Assembly (NCBI RefSeq): GCF_002844595.1
Contig: NZ_PJNW01000016.1
Coordinates: 156,827-220,826, forward strand
From: Pleomorphomonas diazotrophica
GTDB taxonomy: Bacteria > Pseudomonadota > Alphaproteobacteria > Rhizobiales > Pleomorphomonadaceae
Direction: 5' to 3'
Length of the DNA stretch: 64,000 bases
In this document: positions 29,019 through 40,428 of the stretch, piece after piece
How positions within the stretch are numbered: position 1 is the stretch's first letter
Layout of the letters: each line of letters opens with the position of its first letter
Position numbers and translations under genes: made by a program
The notes under the pieces: model-generated
What the model saw: only the letters and a program-made list of their open reading frames with translations
Told to the model about the DNA's origin: nothing
Database searches by the model: none

Positions 29019-31187
29019 ATGACCGCCTATCGCACGCTGAATGGCCTGAAGGTCGCCACGGAACTCGCCGAGTTCATCGAACGGGAGGCGCTGCCCGGCA
29101 CCGGCCTCGATCCGGAGCACTTCTGGGCGTCGCTCGCCGACATCGTCGACCGCTTCGGGCCGGAGAACCAGAGCCTCCTCGACAAGCGCGACAGCCTCCA
29201 ACAGCAGATCGACGCCTGGCATATGGCCCATCCCGGTGCGGTGGATCCGGTGGCCTACAGGACCTTCCTCACGGAGATCGGCTACGTCACTCCCGAACCG
29301 GCGCCATTCTCGATCGAGACCGCCGGCGTCGATCCGGAGATCGCCGAGGTCGCCGGTCCGCAGCTCGTCGTTCCCGTGATGAACGCCCGCTACGCCCTCA
29401 ACGCCGCCAATGCCCGCTGGGGCAGCCTCTATGACGCCCTCTATGGCACGGATGCTCTCAGCACGCCGCCGCCGAAGGGAGGCTTCGACGCCGAGCGGGC
29501 CAAGGCGGTGGTGGCGCGCGCCAAGGCCGTACTCGACAGTGCCGCGCCGCTCGCCTCGCGTAGCCACGCCGACGTCGTCGCCTATGTGGTCAATGCGGGC
29601 CAGCTCAAGGTGCGCTTCTCCGATGGCAACGAGGAAGAGCTTGCCGATCCCGAGGTCTTCGTCGGCTATCGCGGCGATCCCGAGGAGCCGGCCGGCATCA
29701 TCCTGAAGCGAAACGGCCTGCACATCGACATCCAGATCGATCGGGGAGAAGCCACCGGGGCGAGCGATCCGGCCGGCATCGCCGACATCCTCGTCGAGAG
29801 TGCGCTCACCACCATCATGGACTGTGAGGACTCGGTCGCCGCCGTCGACGCCGAGGACAAGGTGGCCGTCTACCGCAACTGGCTGGGGCTGATGCGCGGC
29901 GATCTCGAAGCGAGCTTCGACAAGGGCGGCGTCGGCACGACGCGTCGGCTCGCCGCCGACCGCAACTTCATCCGGCCCGACGACTCGGATGGCGCCCTCA
30001 AGGGCCTCAGCCTGATGCTGGTGCGCAACGTCGGATCGCTTCTCATGACCGATGCCGTGCTGGACGCCGACGGCAACGAGACCGCCGAGTGCCTTCTCGA
30101 CGCGCTGGTCACCTCGGCCATCGCGCTTCACGACGTCGGTCCGAACGGCCGGCATGCCAACAGCCGCACCGGCGCCGTCTATATCGTCAAGCCGAAGATG
30201 CACGGTCCCGAGGAGGTCGCCTTCGCCGACCGGCTGTTCTCGGCCGTGGAGACGGCACTGGGCCTCAGGCCGCTCACCCTCAAGATGGGCATCATGGACG
30301 AGGAGCGGCGCACCTCGGTCAATCTCCGTGCGGCGATCGCCGCGGCGAAGTCACGCGTGTTCTTCATCAACACCGGCTTCCTCGATCGCACCGGCGACGA
30401 GATCCACACATCGATGCTGGCCGGGCCGATGGTCAGGAAGGGCGACATGAAGTCGTCCGCCTGGATCGCCGCCTACGAGGCGGGCAATGTCGACGCCGGC
30501 CTTGCCCTCGGCTTTGCCGGCCACGCCCAGATCGGCAAGGGCATGTGGGCAGCGCCCGACCGCATGGCGGCAATGCTCGCCGAAAAGATCGGCCACCCGC
30601 GCGCCGGCGCCTCCACCGCCTGGGTGCCGTCGCCGACGGCGGCAACGCTGCATGCCCTCCACTATCTCGAGGTGGACGTCGCCGCCCGCCAAGCCGAGCT
30701 TGCAACACGCGAGCGTGCCTCGCTCGACGCGCTGCTGACGCTGCCGATCGCCTCGGACCGTCCCTGGATCGCCACGGAGATCGCCGAGGAACTCGACAAC
30801 AACGCGCAAGGCCTGCTCGGCTACGTCGTTCGCTGGATCGATCAGGGCGTCGGCTGCTCCAAGGTGCCGGATATCCACGATATCGGCCTGATGGAGGACA
30901 GGGCGACGCTCCGCATTTCCAGCCAACACATCGCCAACTGGCTGAAGCACGGCGTCGTCAGTCGCGAACAGGTCATGGAAACGCTTGAGCGAATGGCGGC
31001 CGTCGTCGACAGGCAGAACGCGGGTGACCCATCCTATCGACCGATCGGCAATGACTTTGCGGGGTCGCTGGCTTTCCAGGCGGCGGTCGAACTCATCCTC
31101 ACCGGCGATCGGCAGCCGAACGGCTATACCGAGCTGGTGCTCACCGCCTTCCGGCGTAGGCGAAAGGTGGAGATCGCCATGAGGTGA
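29019..31187 (+). CDS. glcB: Malate synthase G
   Basis: A 722-residue malate synthase G, the normal length. It condenses glyoxylate with acetyl-CoA to malate in the glyoxylate cycle or glycolate use. Conserved pieces include [17 protein letters not shown] near residue 266, [15 protein letters not shown] near 389 and [19 protein letters not shown] near 447. ATG 29019 gives the expected N-terminus; upstream reading adds about 60 residues with no family match. Isocitrate lyase is not in the window. Confidence 0.95.
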   Translation: MTAYRTLNGLKVATELAEFIEREALPGTGLDPEHFWASLADIVDRFGPENQSLLDKRDSLQQQIDAWHMAHPGAVDPVAYRTFLTEIGYVTPEPAPFSIETAGVDPEIAEVAGPQLVVPVMNARYALNAANARWGSLYDALYGTDALSTPPPKGGFDAERAKAVVARAKAVLDSAAPLASRSHADVVAYVVNAGQLKVRFSDGNEEELADPEVFVGYRGDPEEPAGIILKRNGLHIDIQIDRGEATGASDPAGIADILVESALTTIMDCEDSVAAVDAEDKVAVYRNWLGLMRGDLEASFDKGGVGTTRRLAADRNFIRPDDSDGALKGLSLMLVRNVGSLLMTDAVLDADGNETAECLLDALVTSAIALHDVGPNGRHANSRTGAVYIVKPKMHGPEEVAFADRLFSAVETALGLRPLTLKMGIMDEERRTSVNLRAAIAAAKSRVFFINTGFLDRTGDEIHTSMLAGPMVRKGDMKSSAWIAAYEAGNVDAGLALGFAGHAQIGKGMWAAPDRMAAMLAEKIGHPRAGASTAWVPSPTAATLHALHYLEVDVAARQAELATRERASLDALLTLPIASDRPWIATEIAEELDNNAQGLLGYVVRWIDQGVGCSKVPDIHDIGLMEDRATLRISSQHIANWLKHGVVSREQVMETLERMAAVVDRQNAGDPSYRPIGNDFAGSLAFQAAVELILTGDRQPNGYTELVLTAFRRRRKVEIAMR

Positions 31188-31193
31188 ATTGAT

Positions 31194-31235
31194 CGGCGCC
31201 AAGACCTATCTAAGGATTGTGGCGCCGGTTGTTTT
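31194..31235 (+). terminator. Probable terminator of glcB
   Basis: CGGCGCCA (31194-31201) pairs with TGGCGCCG (31220-31227) around an 18-base loop, followed by GTTGTTTTG. It is the only such structure between glcB and the next gene. Confidence 0.5.
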
Positions 31236-31310
31236 GCGGTCCCGAACAAGACCTTGCCGCCGGTGCCGGGTCGCCAGGACCCCGATTGAAGTCGCTGAGG
31301 AGGCGCTGCC

Positions 31311-32141
31311 ATGACCGTCAGGGACATCTTCACCATCATCGACATCTACAACGAAAAGATGAACGCCTCGACGGCGGCATTGGAACTCGCATCCCGACGA
31401 AAGGCCCACGTCACCGGGCTCGCATTGGCCCTCGAACCGATAGCACCCGGCTTCCTCGCCTCGCCCGTTCCGGCGGAATATCTCGTCGAGGCTATCACCA
31501 ATGCCGAGACCTCGGCCAAGGAGGCCGCCGCCGCCTTTGCCGCCGAGGCGACGAAATACGGCGTCGACGCCGAGGCGCGCACCGCCACCGTCTACTCGGG
31601 CGGGACGCCGGCCATCGTGCGCCAGGCACAGCTCTCCGACCTGATCGTCATCGGACAGGACGATCCCGAGCATGGCGAGCCGATGCGCGCCGCCATCATC
31701 GAGACGCTGCTGTTTGAATCCGGCGTGCCGGTGCTGATCGTTCCCTCGGGCTGGAACAAGCCGATCACCTCGGAGAAGGTGATGATCGCCTGGGATGGCT
31801 CGTCGACGGCGGCGCGCGCCGTGCACGCCGCCCTGCCCGCCTTGCGGGTCGCGACGTCGATCGAGGTGGTGATGGTGGCCGGCTCGAAGAACTGGTCCGG
31901 CGAACCGGGCGCCGATGTCGCCGCCTATCTCGCCCGGCACGACCACAAGGTGACGGTGACGACGCTGCCACGCTCGGCATCCGAGGTGTCGGCCGTGCTT
32001 CTCAACCATGCCGCCGAAAGCGGCGCCACCATGCTGGTCATGGGCGGCTACGGCCACAACCGCTTCCGCCAGTTCGTGCTCGGGGGCGTCACCCGCGACA
32101 TGCTGGAAAAGATGACCATTCCGACCCTGATGACCCACTGA
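31311..32141 (+). CDS. Tandem-domain universal stress protein
   Basis: A 276-residue protein made of two UspA-like domains (about 1-140 and 150-276). The second domain keeps most of the ATP-binding motif G-x2-G-x9-G (GGYGHNRFRQFVLGG), but the Ser/Thr after the last Gly is Gly. The first domain has the looser pattern IGQDDPEHGEP and probably binds nothing. Such proteins accumulate under stress and respiratory arrest. A hairpin and then a Pat-like acetyltransferase gene follow. Confidence 0.88.
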   Translation: MTVRDIFTIIDIYNEKMNASTAALELASRRKAHVTGLALALEPIAPGFLASPVPAEYLVEAITNAETSAKEAAAAFAAEATKYGVDAEARTATVYSGGTPAIVRQAQLSDLIVIGQDDPEHGEPMRAAIIETLLFESGVPVLIVPSGWNKPITSEKVMIAWDGSSTAARAVHAALPALRVATSIEVVMVAGSKNWSGEPGADVAAYLARHDHKVTVTTLPRSASEVSAVLLNHAAESGATMLVMGGYGHNRFRQFVLGGVTRDMLEKMTIPTLMTH

Positions 32142-32152
32142 CCGCCCACGCC

Positions 32153-32178
32153 GGAACGCGGCCGCCCGGCCGCGTTCC
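32153..32178 (+). terminator. Hairpin between usp-like and acetyltransferase genes
   Basis: Perfect 11-bp stem GGAACGCGGCC (32153-32163) and GGCCGCGTTCC (32168-32178) with GCCC loop, then GTTCCTCCT. Strong stem but a poor T-tract, so it may only partly stop transcription into the next gene. Confidence 0.6.
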
Positions 32179-32207
32179 GTTCCTCCTCCGCCGAGCTTTT
32201 GCCCGAC

Positions 32208-34913
32208 ATGAGTCTTGAGAGCCTCGACCCCTTCTTCCGGCCGAAGCGCGTCGTGCTGATCGGCGCGACGGCACGGCCGAACTCGGTTGGCTCGGTGCTC
32301 GTTCGCAATCTCGCGACCTACGGCCGCGACCGCATCTCTTTCGTCAATCCGTTCTTCACGGAAATCGACGGCATTCCGGTTCATGCTTCGCTCGCCGACC
32401 TGACGGTGGCAGCCGATCTCGCCGTCGTCGCGGTACCGCCCGAAGCGATCATACAGGTGATGGAGGACATCGGCAGCGTCGGCATCCGGCATGCCGTGGT
32501 GATCACCACCGGTCTCGGCCATGGGCCGGGCAGCCTGCTTGAGACGATGATGGCGGCGGCGCGGCGGCATGGCATCCGTGTGCTCGGCCCCAACAGCGCC
32601 GGCCTGCAGATCCCGCCGATCGGCCTCAACGCCAGCTTCGCCCAGCGGGCAGCGGTGCCCGGCGACCTTGCCCTCGTGTCGCAGTCGGGCACGCTCACCC
32701 ATGCCGCCCTCGACTGGGCCGCCAAGCATGGCATCGGCTTTTCCGGCATCGCCGTGCTGGGCGATGCCGTCGACGTCAACTTCGACGAAATGCTCGACCA
32801 TTTCGCCCTCGACCACCGCACCAGGGCGATCCTTCTTTATCTTGAGAGCATTCGCGACGCCCGCGCCTTTCTGTCAGCGGCGCGCGCCGCGGCCCGTTCC
32901 AAGCCTGTTGTGGTGATCAAGGCCGGTCGGCATGCCGCCGGTGCCCGCGCTGCACGCTCGCACACCGGCGCATTGGCCGGCATCGACGCCGTCTACGACT
33001 GCGCCTTTCGCCGCGCCGGCCTGCTCAGGGTCGCCGACCTCGACGAGATGTTCGCCGCCGCCGAGACGCTCAGTCTGGTGCCGCGCATCCAGGGCAAGCG
33101 CATCGCTGTCATCACCAACGGTGGCGGTGCCGGCGTGCTGGCCGCCGACCGCGTCGTCGATCTTGGCGGCGAACTCGCCACGCTCGCCGACGACACCATC
33201 GTCGCCCTCGATCAGGTACTGCCGCCGGGCTGGTCACGCGGCAATCCGGTGGATCTCATCGGCAACGCCGCCGCCGATCGCTACGGCGCCGCAACACGGG
33301 CGGTGCTCGCCGACAGCGGCGTCGACGCCGTGGTGGCGATCAACTGCCCGACGCCGCTCGCTCCATCGAGGCTTGCCGCCGAGGCAGTGGTCGAAGCGGT
33401 CTCCGACTATCGCCGCGGCCGCTACGACGGCAAACCGCTGATCGCCGCCTGGCTCGGCGAGGACGACGGCTGGAGCAACACCTTCGCGCGGGCGCGCATT
33501 CCGGCCCTCGAAACGCCGCATGGCGCCGTCGAGGGGTTGATGCAACTCGTCCGCCACGCCGAAGCGCAGGCGGCGCTGACGGCGACGCCGGCCGACGTTC
33601 TAGCGGGCTTCTCGCCCGACCGGGCGCGGGCGGCGGCGGTGATCGCTGCGGCGCTGGCCGATGGCCGTCTCTGGCTCAAGGCGAGCGAGGTGGTGACGCT
33701 TCTGGCCGCCTACGGAATTCCCATCGTACCGGCGCTGGCCGCCGCCGACGCCGCCGAGGCGCGCCTGCTCGCGGCCGGCCTTCTCGCCGAGCACCGTTCG
33801 CTGGTGGTGAAGATCGCCTCGCCCGACATCGTCCACAAATCCGACGTGGGTGGCGTGGAACTGGAGCTTTCCAGCCCCGAAGCGGTGGGGATGGCGACCG
33901 ATGCGGTGATCGCCCGCGCCAAACTCGCCCGGCCCGGTGCCCGCATCGACGGCGTGACGCTCCATCCGATGATCGTGGCACCCAAGGCGGTGGAGCTGAT
34001 CGCCGGCGTCACCGACGATCCCATCTTCGGACCCGTGATGGTGTTCGGGCGCGGCGGCACGGCCGTCGAGGTCATCAACGACCGGGCGCTGGCCCTGCCT
34101 CCCCTCGACGCCAACCTGGCGCGCGATCTGATCGCCCGGACGCGCGTCGCCCGGCAGCTCCAGGGCTATCGCGACCGGCGACCCGTCGACGTCGACCGCC
34201 TTGCCGTCATCCTGCAACGGCTGGCGCAGCTCGTCGCCGAACACCCCGCCATCGGCGACATCGACCTTAATCCGCTGATCGCCGAGGCGGATCGCCTGAT
34301 GGTCGTCGACGCACGGGTCACGCTCGTCGCCAACTCGCCGGCGTCGGGGGGCGCCGTGCATCATCCGCGCCTGTCCATCCGCCCCTATCCGACCGATTGG
34401 GAGGAGTATATCGCGCTGCCGAGCGGCCGATCGGTGTTCGTACGACCGGTCCGGCCGGAGGACGAGGGCCGCTACCTCGACTTCTTTTCCAAGATGACCG
34501 CCGAGGACATGCGCCTCCGCTTCTTCCAGCGCGTCCACGATCTCGGCCACGCCTTCGTCGCCCGTCTGACCCAGATCGACTATTCCCGCGCCATGGCCTT
34601 CGTGGCACTCGATCCCGAAAACGGCGAGATGCTCGGCGGCGTTCGGCTGCATGGCGATCCCGGCGGCGGCGACGGAGAATATGCGGTATCGGTGCGCTCC
34701 GACCTCAAGGGCCTCGGCCTCGGCAGGGCCTTGATGATGCAGATCATCCGCTATGCCCGCCGCGAGCATTACGGTCGCATCCACGGCGAGGTGCTCGCCG
34801 AGAACGGCCAGATGCTCCGGATGTGTGAGCGGCTTGGCTTTACCCTGACGCCCGATCCCGACAGCCCGGAGATCATCAGGGTCGCCCTCGACCTCCGGTC
34901 GACTGCGGATTGA
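32208..34913 (+). CDS. Pat/PatZ-type protein acetyltransferase (NDP-forming acyl-CoA synthetase fused to GNAT)
   Basis: A 901-residue fusion. Residues about 1-690 form the acetate-CoA ligase (ADP-forming) region: a CoA-binding Rossmann domain ([18 protein letters not shown]), two ligase domains and an ATP-grasp domain ([20 protein letters not shown]). Residues about 735-895 are a GNAT domain with acetyl-CoA motif [15 protein letters not shown]. Related E. coli PatZ/Salmonella Pat acetylates acetyl-CoA synthetase and other proteins, and has lost the ligase catalytic His. Here the motif SHTGALAG near residue 249 keeps that His, so ligase activity is possible. No cyclic-nucleotide domain is seen. 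ATG 32208 is preferred over TTG 32199. Confidence 0.9.
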   Translation: MSLESLDPFFRPKRVVLIGATARPNSVGSVLVRNLATYGRDRISFVNPFFTEIDGIPVHASLADLTVAADLAVVAVPPEAIIQVMEDIGSVGIRHAVVITTGLGHGPGSLLETMMAAARRHGIRVLGPNSAGLQIPPIGLNASFAQRAAVPGDLALVSQSGTLTHAALDWAAKHGIGFSGIAVLGDAVDVNFDEMLDHFALDHRTRAILLYLESIRDARAFLSAARAAARSKPVVVIKAGRHAAGARAARSHTGALAGIDAVYDCAFRRAGLLRVADLDEMFAAAETLSLVPRIQGKRIAVITNGGGAGVLAADRVVDLGGELATLADDTIVALDQVLPPGWSRGNPVDLIGNAAADRYGAATRAVLADSGVDAVVAINCPTPLAPSRLAAEAVVEAVSDYRRGRYDGKPLIAAWLGEDDGWSNTFARARIPALETPHGAVEGLMQLVRHAEAQAALTATPADVLAGFSPDRARAAAVIAAALADGRLWLKASEVVTLLAAYGIPIVPALAAADAAEARLLAAGLLAEHRSLVVKIASPDIVHKSDVGGVELELSSPEAVGMATDAVIARAKLARPGARIDGVTLHPMIVAPKAVELIAGVTDDPIFGPVMVFGRGGTAVEVINDRALALPPLDANLARDLIARTRVARQLQGYRDRRPVDVDRLAVILQRLAQLVAEHPAIGDIDLNPLIAEADRLMVVDARVTLVANSPASGGAVHHPRLSIRPYPTDWEEYIALPSGRSVFVRPVRPEDEGRYLDFFSKMTAEDMRLRFFQRVHDLGHAFVARLTQIDYSRAMAFVALDPENGEMLGGVRLHGDPGGGDGEYAVSVRSDLKGLGLGRALMMQIIRYARREHYGRIHGEVLAENGQMLRMCERLGFTLTPDPDSPEIIRVALDLRSTAD

Positions 34914-34923
34914 ACCAAAGTCT

Positions 34924-34990
34924 AAGTGCAGCGCCATTCGCGGTCGCGAGCCGGCCGGCGACTGTCGGCCACCTGGGAGCACTTGGTTTT
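34924..34990 (+). terminator. Possible terminator after the acetyltransferase gene
   Basis: AAGTGC (34924-34929) could pair with GCACTT (34979-34984), enclosing an inner GTCGC/GCGAC stem, and GGTTTT follows. The long loop makes this uncertain. Confidence 0.3.
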
Positions 34991-35202
34991 ACACACGTTT
35001 CCATCTGTGGAACCTGCAGGGCTTTTGTCTGGCGGTGATCTTTGGGTCATTTGTCCACGCAAGCGTTTGTGAAGCCGACAAATTTTCGCTTTTTGAGCGG
35101 ATTTCATCCACTTTTTCTTTACCGGGCTCACGGCACAGTCCGCGCATACTTGCGTGGAGCTTGCGCGCCGTCCCGTGGCGGGCGCCTATCCGGGGGGAGA
35201 AG

Positions 35203-37590
35203 ATGTCGCTCACCGCTTTTCTGTCGAACCGTTCGATCTCGATGAAAATCGGCGGCGGTCTGGTTTCCCTTGCGGTATTGGCCGCAATCGTCGGAGGGGC
35301 CGGCTTTCTGGGCCTCAACCGCCTCGGTCTTGCTGTGGACATGACGTCGAAGTCGGCTTCGGTGCTGGCGACGGTCAACGATGCTGGCAATGCCGTAACC
35401 ACCTTCATCCAGAATCGCGACAATGGCGCCGTCTCCCAAGCCGGCCACCTGCTGGAACAAGTCAACGCCAGCCTGGACGAGCTCGGTGGAAAATCCGATC
35501 CGGGCCTGGCCCCCGCCTACGCGGCCGTCGACCAGTTCAAGGCGTCGATAGGCGTTCTGTCGTCATCCTCGGACGCGGTGGCCTCCAACGCTGCCTCCAC
35601 GGCGGAGCTGCTCTCCAACATGCAGAGCAGGGCCGGCCAGATCGAGTCCGACGCCGCCACCAAGGCCAAGGAGTTCCAGACCAAGGCCAGCGAAGCCGCC
35701 CTCGCCACGAACTCCGCCGCGAACCTCGCGGTGACCGCCTACAAGATCGAGATTTCCGCTCTCAAGGCCAACGAACTCCTGGCCAAGTTCGCGGCAACCG
35801 GCGACAGCGCCAACGTCGATGCCGCCCTGAAAGCGGTCATGTCGGTGCGTGCAATCGTCAATCAGATCCGAGCCCTCGGCGCGAACGATGAAATCAAGGC
35901 ACAGGCGAGCGCGATCGAGCAGGTGGCCAAGACCCTCGTACCGCTGCTCGACGAGATGAGGAGCAGCTCCAATCCGTTTGCTGTCGAACAGAAGCGCCTC
36001 TTCGCTCTTGACGGCCTCGGCAAGCTGAGCACGGGCACGGACGAAATCATTCGCTTGGCCGGTCAACAGCGCGATCTCGCCAGCTACAACATGCAGTCGC
36101 TGCTCGACGACGCTGCGAAGGCGCGCACGCTTTCGGACCTCGCCACTGTCTTCGGCAGCGAGATCGACCAGTTGGCGCTTCAGACCACCACCTATCGCTA
36201 CGATCCCGACGCCGTCAGCACCAAGGCCATGCTGAAAGCCGCCGATGCCGCCAAGGAGACGGGACAGAAGATCGTCGCCGCCGGCGGCGTCGACCCATCC
36301 AAGGACATCGATCGCTTCAAGGCGGCCTTCACAAAGCTGGTCGACGCATCCAAGGCCTTCATGGGCGCGAGGGCGGACTCGCGTAACCAGTCGGCCGCCG
36401 CCATCGCCGCCATCAAGACCGTCGTGGACGATCGCGCCGCCGCCGCCAGCCGCAACCGCGCGTCGAGCACCTTCACCATGTCCGGCACGCTTGGCGCGGC
36501 CCTGGTCTTTGCGCTCATTGTCGGCGTCGTGCTGTCGCGGCTGATCACCCGTCCGATCACCAATCTCACCTCGGCCATGCGGCGACTGGCCACCGGCGAC
36601 ACCGACATGGCGCTCGACCTTGCCGGCCGCAAGGACGAAATCGGCGGCATGTTCGGCGCGGTGCGCGTCTTCCGCGACAATGCCATCGAGCGGCGACGTC
36701 TCGCCGAGCAGACCGAGGCCGAGCAGCAGGCTCGGGCGCTCCGCCAGGAAACCATCGAGGGGCTCATCAACGACTTCCGCCTGGAGATCGAGCAGCTTGT
36801 CGGTGTGGTCGCCGGCAATGCCGACCAGATGGAGGCAACCGCTCGTGCGCTGGCTGCCATTGCGGAAGAGGCACGCGACCGCGCCGGCACGGCGGCTTCG
36901 GCCTCCGAGCTTGCCTCCGATGGCGTCCAGACGGTGGCCGCGGCAGCGGAAGAGCTGTCGGCGTCGATCGGCGAGATCTCGCGGCAGACCGACACGGCCA
37001 CTGCAGTGGCCCAGCGGGCCACCGGGGAAGCCAAGAAGACCGACGCCACCATTTCGGGTCTTGCCGACGCGGCGACACGGATCGGCAACGTCATCACCCT
37101 CATCAAGGCGATCGCCGAGCAAACCAACCTGCTGGCGCTCAACGCCACCATCGAGGCGGCGCGTGCCGGCGAGGCGGGCAAGGGCTTTGCCGTCGTCGCC
37201 TCAGAGGTCAAGAACCTTGCCGGCCAGACCGCCAAGGCCACCGAGGAGATCGCCTCCCAGATCGCCCAGATCCAGGCATCGACCGGAGAGGCCGTGGCAG
37301 CCATTCGGGCCATCTCGGACATCATGGGCGAGGTCGACAGGACGACCAACGTCATTGCCACCGCCGTCGGCGAGCAGGGCCACGCCACCGCCGAAATCTC
37401 GCTCAACGCCCAGAAGGCGGCGGGCGGCACCAAGTCGGTGGCCGACGAAACCCAGGCTCTGACCCGCGTCGTCGGCGAGACGTCGCAGTCGGCAAGTCAG
37501 GTGCTCGCTGTGTCCAACGACATGAACGACCAGGCGACGCGTCTGCGCGCGGTTGTGGAGAGCTTCATCAACCGGGTGATGGCGGCCTGA
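35203..37590 (+). CDS. Methyl-accepting chemotaxis protein
   Basis: A 795-residue chemoreceptor. TM1 lies at about residues 15-37, a large helical periplasmic domain (about 40-420) follows, TM2 is at about 425-447 ([20 protein letters not shown]), then HAMP and a long signalling domain. The receptor tip is conserved ([20 protein letters not shown]). There is no C-terminal CheR/CheB tether pentapeptide. ATG 35203 is preceded by GGGGGGAGA. The periplasmic domain is long and helical with alanine-rich repeats; the ligand is unknown. Confidence 0.93.
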   Translation: MSLTAFLSNRSISMKIGGGLVSLAVLAAIVGGAGFLGLNRLGLAVDMTSKSASVLATVNDAGNAVTTFIQNRDNGAVSQAGHLLEQVNASLDELGGKSDPGLAPAYAAVDQFKASIGVLSSSSDAVASNAASTAELLSNMQSRAGQIESDAATKAKEFQTKASEAALATNSAANLAVTAYKIEISALKANELLAKFAATGDSANVDAALKAVMSVRAIVNQIRALGANDEIKAQASAIEQVAKTLVPLLDEMRSSSNPFAVEQKRLFALDGLGKLSTGTDEIIRLAGQQRDLASYNMQSLLDDAAKARTLSDLATVFGSEIDQLALQTTTYRYDPDAVSTKAMLKAADAAKETGQKIVAAGGVDPSKDIDRFKAAFTKLVDASKAFMGARADSRNQSAAAIAAIKTVVDDRAAAASRNRASSTFTMSGTLGAALVFALIVGVVLSRLITRPITNLTSAMRRLATGDTDMALDLAGRKDEIGGMFGAVRVFRDNAIERRRLAEQTEAEQQARALRQETIEGLINDFRLEIEQLVGVVAGNADQMEATARALAAIAEEARDRAGTAASASELASDGVQTVAAAAEELSASIGEISRQTDTATAVAQRATGEAKKTDATISGLADAATRIGNVITLIKAIAEQTNLLALNATIEAARAGEAGKGFAVVASEVKNLAGQTAKATEEIASQIAQIQASTGEAVAAIRAISDIMGEVDRTTNVIATAVGEQGHATAEISLNAQKAAGGTKSVADETQALTRVVGETSQSASQVLAVSNDMNDQATRLRAVVESFINRVMAA

Positions 37591-37688
37591 CCCTTTTCGG
37601 GGGAGAGGGGAGAGGCGGGGGGGCTCCGAAGGGCCCGCCCGCTCCATTTGCGTCATGAAAATGCAATTAATTTCTTTTTATCCATTTC

Positions 37689-37717
37689 TTGCATTTTGAT
37701 TGCGGCAACCCCATAGT
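37689..37717 (+). promoter_or_regulatory. Possible sigma-70 promoter of tal
   Basis: TTGCAT (37689-37694), a 17-base spacer and CATAGT (37712-37717), in the only AT-rich stretch before tal and about 60 bases upstream of its start. Four of six bases match in each hexamer. Confidence 0.4.
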
Positions 37718-37778
37718 CTTCTGCGATGGAAAGCGGCGGGCATCGGAGGATGCACCGGACGGATATGGAGTTGAGGAC

Positions 37779-38738
37779 ATGGCTTCCAAGCTAGACCAAT
37801 TGCGCGAGATGACCGTCGTGGTCGCCGACACCGGCGACATCGATGCCATCAAGAAGTTCAAGCCGGTCGACTGCACGACCAACCCGACGCTGGTGCTGAA
37901 GGCCATCGGCCTGCCGGCCTACGAGCCGATCCTCGCCGACGCGGTTGCCTGGGGCAAGAAGCAGGCCGGCAGCCAGGAAGCTGCCGTCAAGGCGATCGGC
38001 GACCGCCTCGCCGTTGCCGTCGGCACCGAGCTCACCAAGCTCGTGGAGGGACGCGTGTCCACCGAGGTCGACGCCGGCCTCTCCTTCGACACTGCCGCCA
38101 CCGTCGAGAAGGCGCGCGCCATCATCGCCGCCTACAAGGCCAATGGCGTCGATCGCGAGCGGATCCTGATCAAGGTCGCCGGTACCTGGGAAGGTATCCG
38201 CGCCTCGGAGATCCTGCAGAAGGAAGGCATCGACACCAACATGACGCTGATCTTCGACATCGCCCAGGCCATCGCCTGCGCCGATGCGAAGGCCTTCCTG
38301 ATTTCTCCCTTCGTCGGCCGCATTCTCGACTGGTACGTCAAGAGCGAGAACCGCACCTTCACGCCGGAAGAAGATCCGGGCGTCATCTCGGTGCACGGCA
38401 TCTACGACTACTACAAGGCGCACGGCATTCCGACCGTGGTCATGGGTGCTTCCTTCCGCTCGCAGGGTGAAGTCGAGGCCCTGGCCGGCTGCGACCGTCT
38501 GACGATCTCCCCGGCGCTGCTCGATGCGCTGGCCGCCGACAACGGCACGCTGAAGCGCGCCCTGTCGCCGAACAAGCCCGGTCCGAAGCCTGACGTCGTC
38601 AACCTCGACGAGAAGGCCTTCCGCTGGGCCATGAACCAGAACCCGATGGCCACCGAAAAGCTGGCCGAGGGCATCCGCCTGTTCGCCAAGGACCTCGGCG
38701 AGCTGCGCAAGATCGTCGCCAAGCGCTTCGTCGCCTGA
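37779..38738 (+). CDS. tal: Transaldolase (classical TalB type)
   Basis: A 319-residue transaldolase of the E. coli TalB length class. It moves a dihydroxyacetone unit between sedoheptulose-7-phosphate and glyceraldehyde-3-phosphate in the pentose phosphate pathway. The Schiff-base lysine is in [16 protein letters not shown] near residue 133, and the N-terminal signature [13 protein letters not shown] is clear. GAGG sits three bases before the ATG. A SorC-type regulator follows downstream after two hairpins. Confidence 0.95.
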   Translation: MASKLDQLREMTVVVADTGDIDAIKKFKPVDCTTNPTLVLKAIGLPAYEPILADAVAWGKKQAGSQEAAVKAIGDRLAVAVGTELTKLVEGRVSTEVDAGLSFDTAATVEKARAIIAAYKANGVDRERILIKVAGTWEGIRASEILQKEGIDTNMTLIFDIAQAIACADAKAFLISPFVGRILDWYVKSENRTFTPEEDPGVISVHGIYDYYKAHGIPTVVMGASFRSQGEVEALAGCDRLTISPALLDALAADNGTLKRALSPNKPGPKPDVVNLDEKAFRWAMNQNPMATEKLAEGIRLFAKDLGELRKIVAKRFVA

Positions 38739-38746
38739 CGACCAGC

Positions 38747-38819
38747 GGCCGGGGCGTTTTCAAGCCAATGCCCCGGCCCTCTCCCCGGGCCGGCACGTCG
38801 ACGACGGACGACGTGCCGG
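38747..38819. repeat. Two adjacent perfect hairpins between tal and the SorC-type regulator
   Basis: First: GGCCGGGGC (38747-38755) with GCCCCGGCC (38770-38778), loop 14. Second: CCGGCACGTCG (38790-38800) with CGACGTGCCGG (38809-38819), loop eight. Neither has a T-run. The first may end tal; the second lies 43 bases before the regulator and could be an operator or leader structure. Confidence 0.75.
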
Positions 38820-38861
38820 ACGCCGGTGACCTTGTTTCACTCCCCGTCCAAGGCGCGTAGC

Positions 38862-39812
38862 ATGCCCCGGCCTCGCCGCAGCGAAGACATGATCGTCGAG
38901 ATCGCCCGCCTCCGCTACGAGCAGCGCCTGCCGCAGACCGAAATCGCCCGCCTTCTAGAGATCTCGGAGGCCACCGTCAGCCGGGCGCTGAAATCGGCCC
39001 TCGATCTCGGCTACATCGAATTCCAGGTGACGCCCAAGGCCTTTCGAGACAGCGCTGCCGAGCAGCGGCTGAAGGCCCATCTCGGCCTGCGCCTTGCCGT
39101 GGTCGTCGAGAACAGGGCCGGAGCCCATGCCGACACGCTCGGCAAGGCCGTCGCCCGCGTCATTGAGGACACTCTGAAGAGCGGCGACGTGCTGGGCGTT
39201 TCCGATGGGGCAACGGCAGCAGCCATTGCTGCGGCGGCGCGGCGCGCACCGGCCCGCGACCTCAACGTCGTCGCCCTGGTCGGTGGCGTCGGTGCGCCCG
39301 AGCATTATACCCATTCCTCCGAGGTCTGCCGCCGGTTTGCCGCCGGTTTGGGCGCACAAGCCTGGCAACTGCCGGTACCGGCCATTGTCGATGACGCCGG
39401 CGCGGCCCGCCTGCTGCGCGAGACCGGCACCGTGCGGGGCGTCTTTTCCATGATGGACCGCCTAGCCGTTGCCGTGGTGGGTGTCGGCGCCATATCGGCC
39501 ACGGCCATGGTGTTCCGCGAAGGCTTCATCGCACCGGGGAAGCTCGAAGAGATACGGGCTCACGGTGCCGTCGGCACCATCTGCGGCCGCTTCTTCGGCA
39601 AGGACGGTCGTCCGGTCGGCACCGAGTTCGACGACCGCACCCTTTCGATCTCGCTCGAACGCCTGTCCCGCGTGCCGCTGTCCATCGCCGCCGCGCTGTC
39701 GTCGATAAAGGCCGAGGCGATCCGCGCCGCCGTCGCCGGCGGCCTCGTCAACGCCGTCGCCACCGACGTCGAGACCGCCGAGGCGCTGATGGCGCTGCCC
39801 GCCCGCTGCTGA
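38862..39812 (+). CDS. SorC/DeoR-type sugar-binding transcriptional regulator
   Basis: A 316-residue regulator with an N-terminal helix-turn-helix (RLPQTEIARLLEISEATVSRAL, about residues 20-42) and a SorC-type phosphosugar-binding domain (about 60-312; SDGATAAAIAAAARR, then VGVGAISATAMVF). Such proteins respond to phosphorylated sugars. Its place after tal suggests control of pentose-phosphate genes (inference). Start at ATG 38862; GTG/ATG-like codons upstream have no better ribosome site. Confidence 0.87.
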   Translation: MPRPRRSEDMIVEIARLRYEQRLPQTEIARLLEISEATVSRALKSALDLGYIEFQVTPKAFRDSAAEQRLKAHLGLRLAVVVENRAGAHADTLGKAVARVIEDTLKSGDVLGVSDGATAAAIAAAARRAPARDLNVVALVGGVGAPEHYTHSSEVCRRFAAGLGAQAWQLPVPAIVDDAGAARLLRETGTVRGVFSMMDRLAVAVVGVGAISATAMVFREGFIAPGKLEEIRAHGAVGTICGRFFGKDGRPVGTEFDDRTLSISLERLSRVPLSIAAALSSIKAEAIRAAVAGGLVNAVATDVETAEALMALPARC

Positions 39813-39867
39813 CAGACACCGGCATCGCGCAAGCCTAATCTCCCAGGAAAACCAAGGGGAGATTGCC

Positions 39868-40263
39868 ATGACCATCGCCGACGACATCATTGCCCTCGAG
39901 AAGGACGCGCTCGACCGCTGGTGCGCCGGCGATCCCGATGCCTTTCTCGACCTTTCGGCCGATGACGTCACCTATTTCGATCCCTTCCGCGAGACGCGAC
40001 TCGATGGCAAGGCGGCGCTGGCCTCGCTTTATGGCGAGTTGCGCGGCAAGATCTTCGCGCCGCGCCATGAGATGATCGAGCCGAAGGTGCAGGTCATCGG
40101 GGACGCCGCCGTGCTCACCTTCCGGTTCGTGTCGTGGAACGGCAGCGAGGGCGACCGCGTCGCTTGGAATTGCACGGAAGTCTACCGGCGCGCGCCCGAG
40201 GGATGGCGCATCGTCCAGACGCACTGGTCGTTCACGGGCGCCGGCCTCGCCGGCGGCCAATAG
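39868..40263 (+). CDS. SnoaL-like (NTF2-fold) protein
   Basis: A 131-residue protein of the SnoaL/DUF4440 cone-shaped fold: LEKDALDRWCAGDPDAFLDL, DVTYFDP, and a final strand YRRAPEGWRIVQTHWSF. Family members are small enzymes or binding proteins; no catalytic residue set is clear here. AAGGGGAG lies seven bases before the ATG and is partly enclosed by a hairpin AATCTCC (39837-39843) with GGAGATT (39858-39864), which could lower translation. Confidence 0.82.
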   Translation: MTIADDIIALEKDALDRWCAGDPDAFLDLSADDVTYFDPFRETRLDGKAALASLYGELRGKIFAPRHEMIEPKVQVIGDAAVLTFRFVSWNGSEGDRVAWNCTEVYRRAPEGWRIVQTHWSFTGAGLAGGQ

Positions 40264-40428
40264 AAAGCCCGACTCCCCCTTTGCCCGACCCACGGCGCTC
40301 CATCCTCCGGGCTCGATAGCATTTCCTCACACAGATCGGTGCCTGCCTTGCTCGAAAATGCTCTATTGGGTTTTCCGCTTAGGCATTGCTATGTTCGCTG
40401 GCAATCGCAACAACCGGCGGACGGAATC

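Noticed and set aside
28830..30203. Long leftward open frame opposite the first half of malate synthase G
   Set aside because: Shadow frame of glcB; no ribosome site or domain pattern.
35563..37433. Two large leftward open frames opposite the chemoreceptor gene
   Set aside because: Alanine/serine-rich shadows of a helical, alanine-rich protein on the plus strand.
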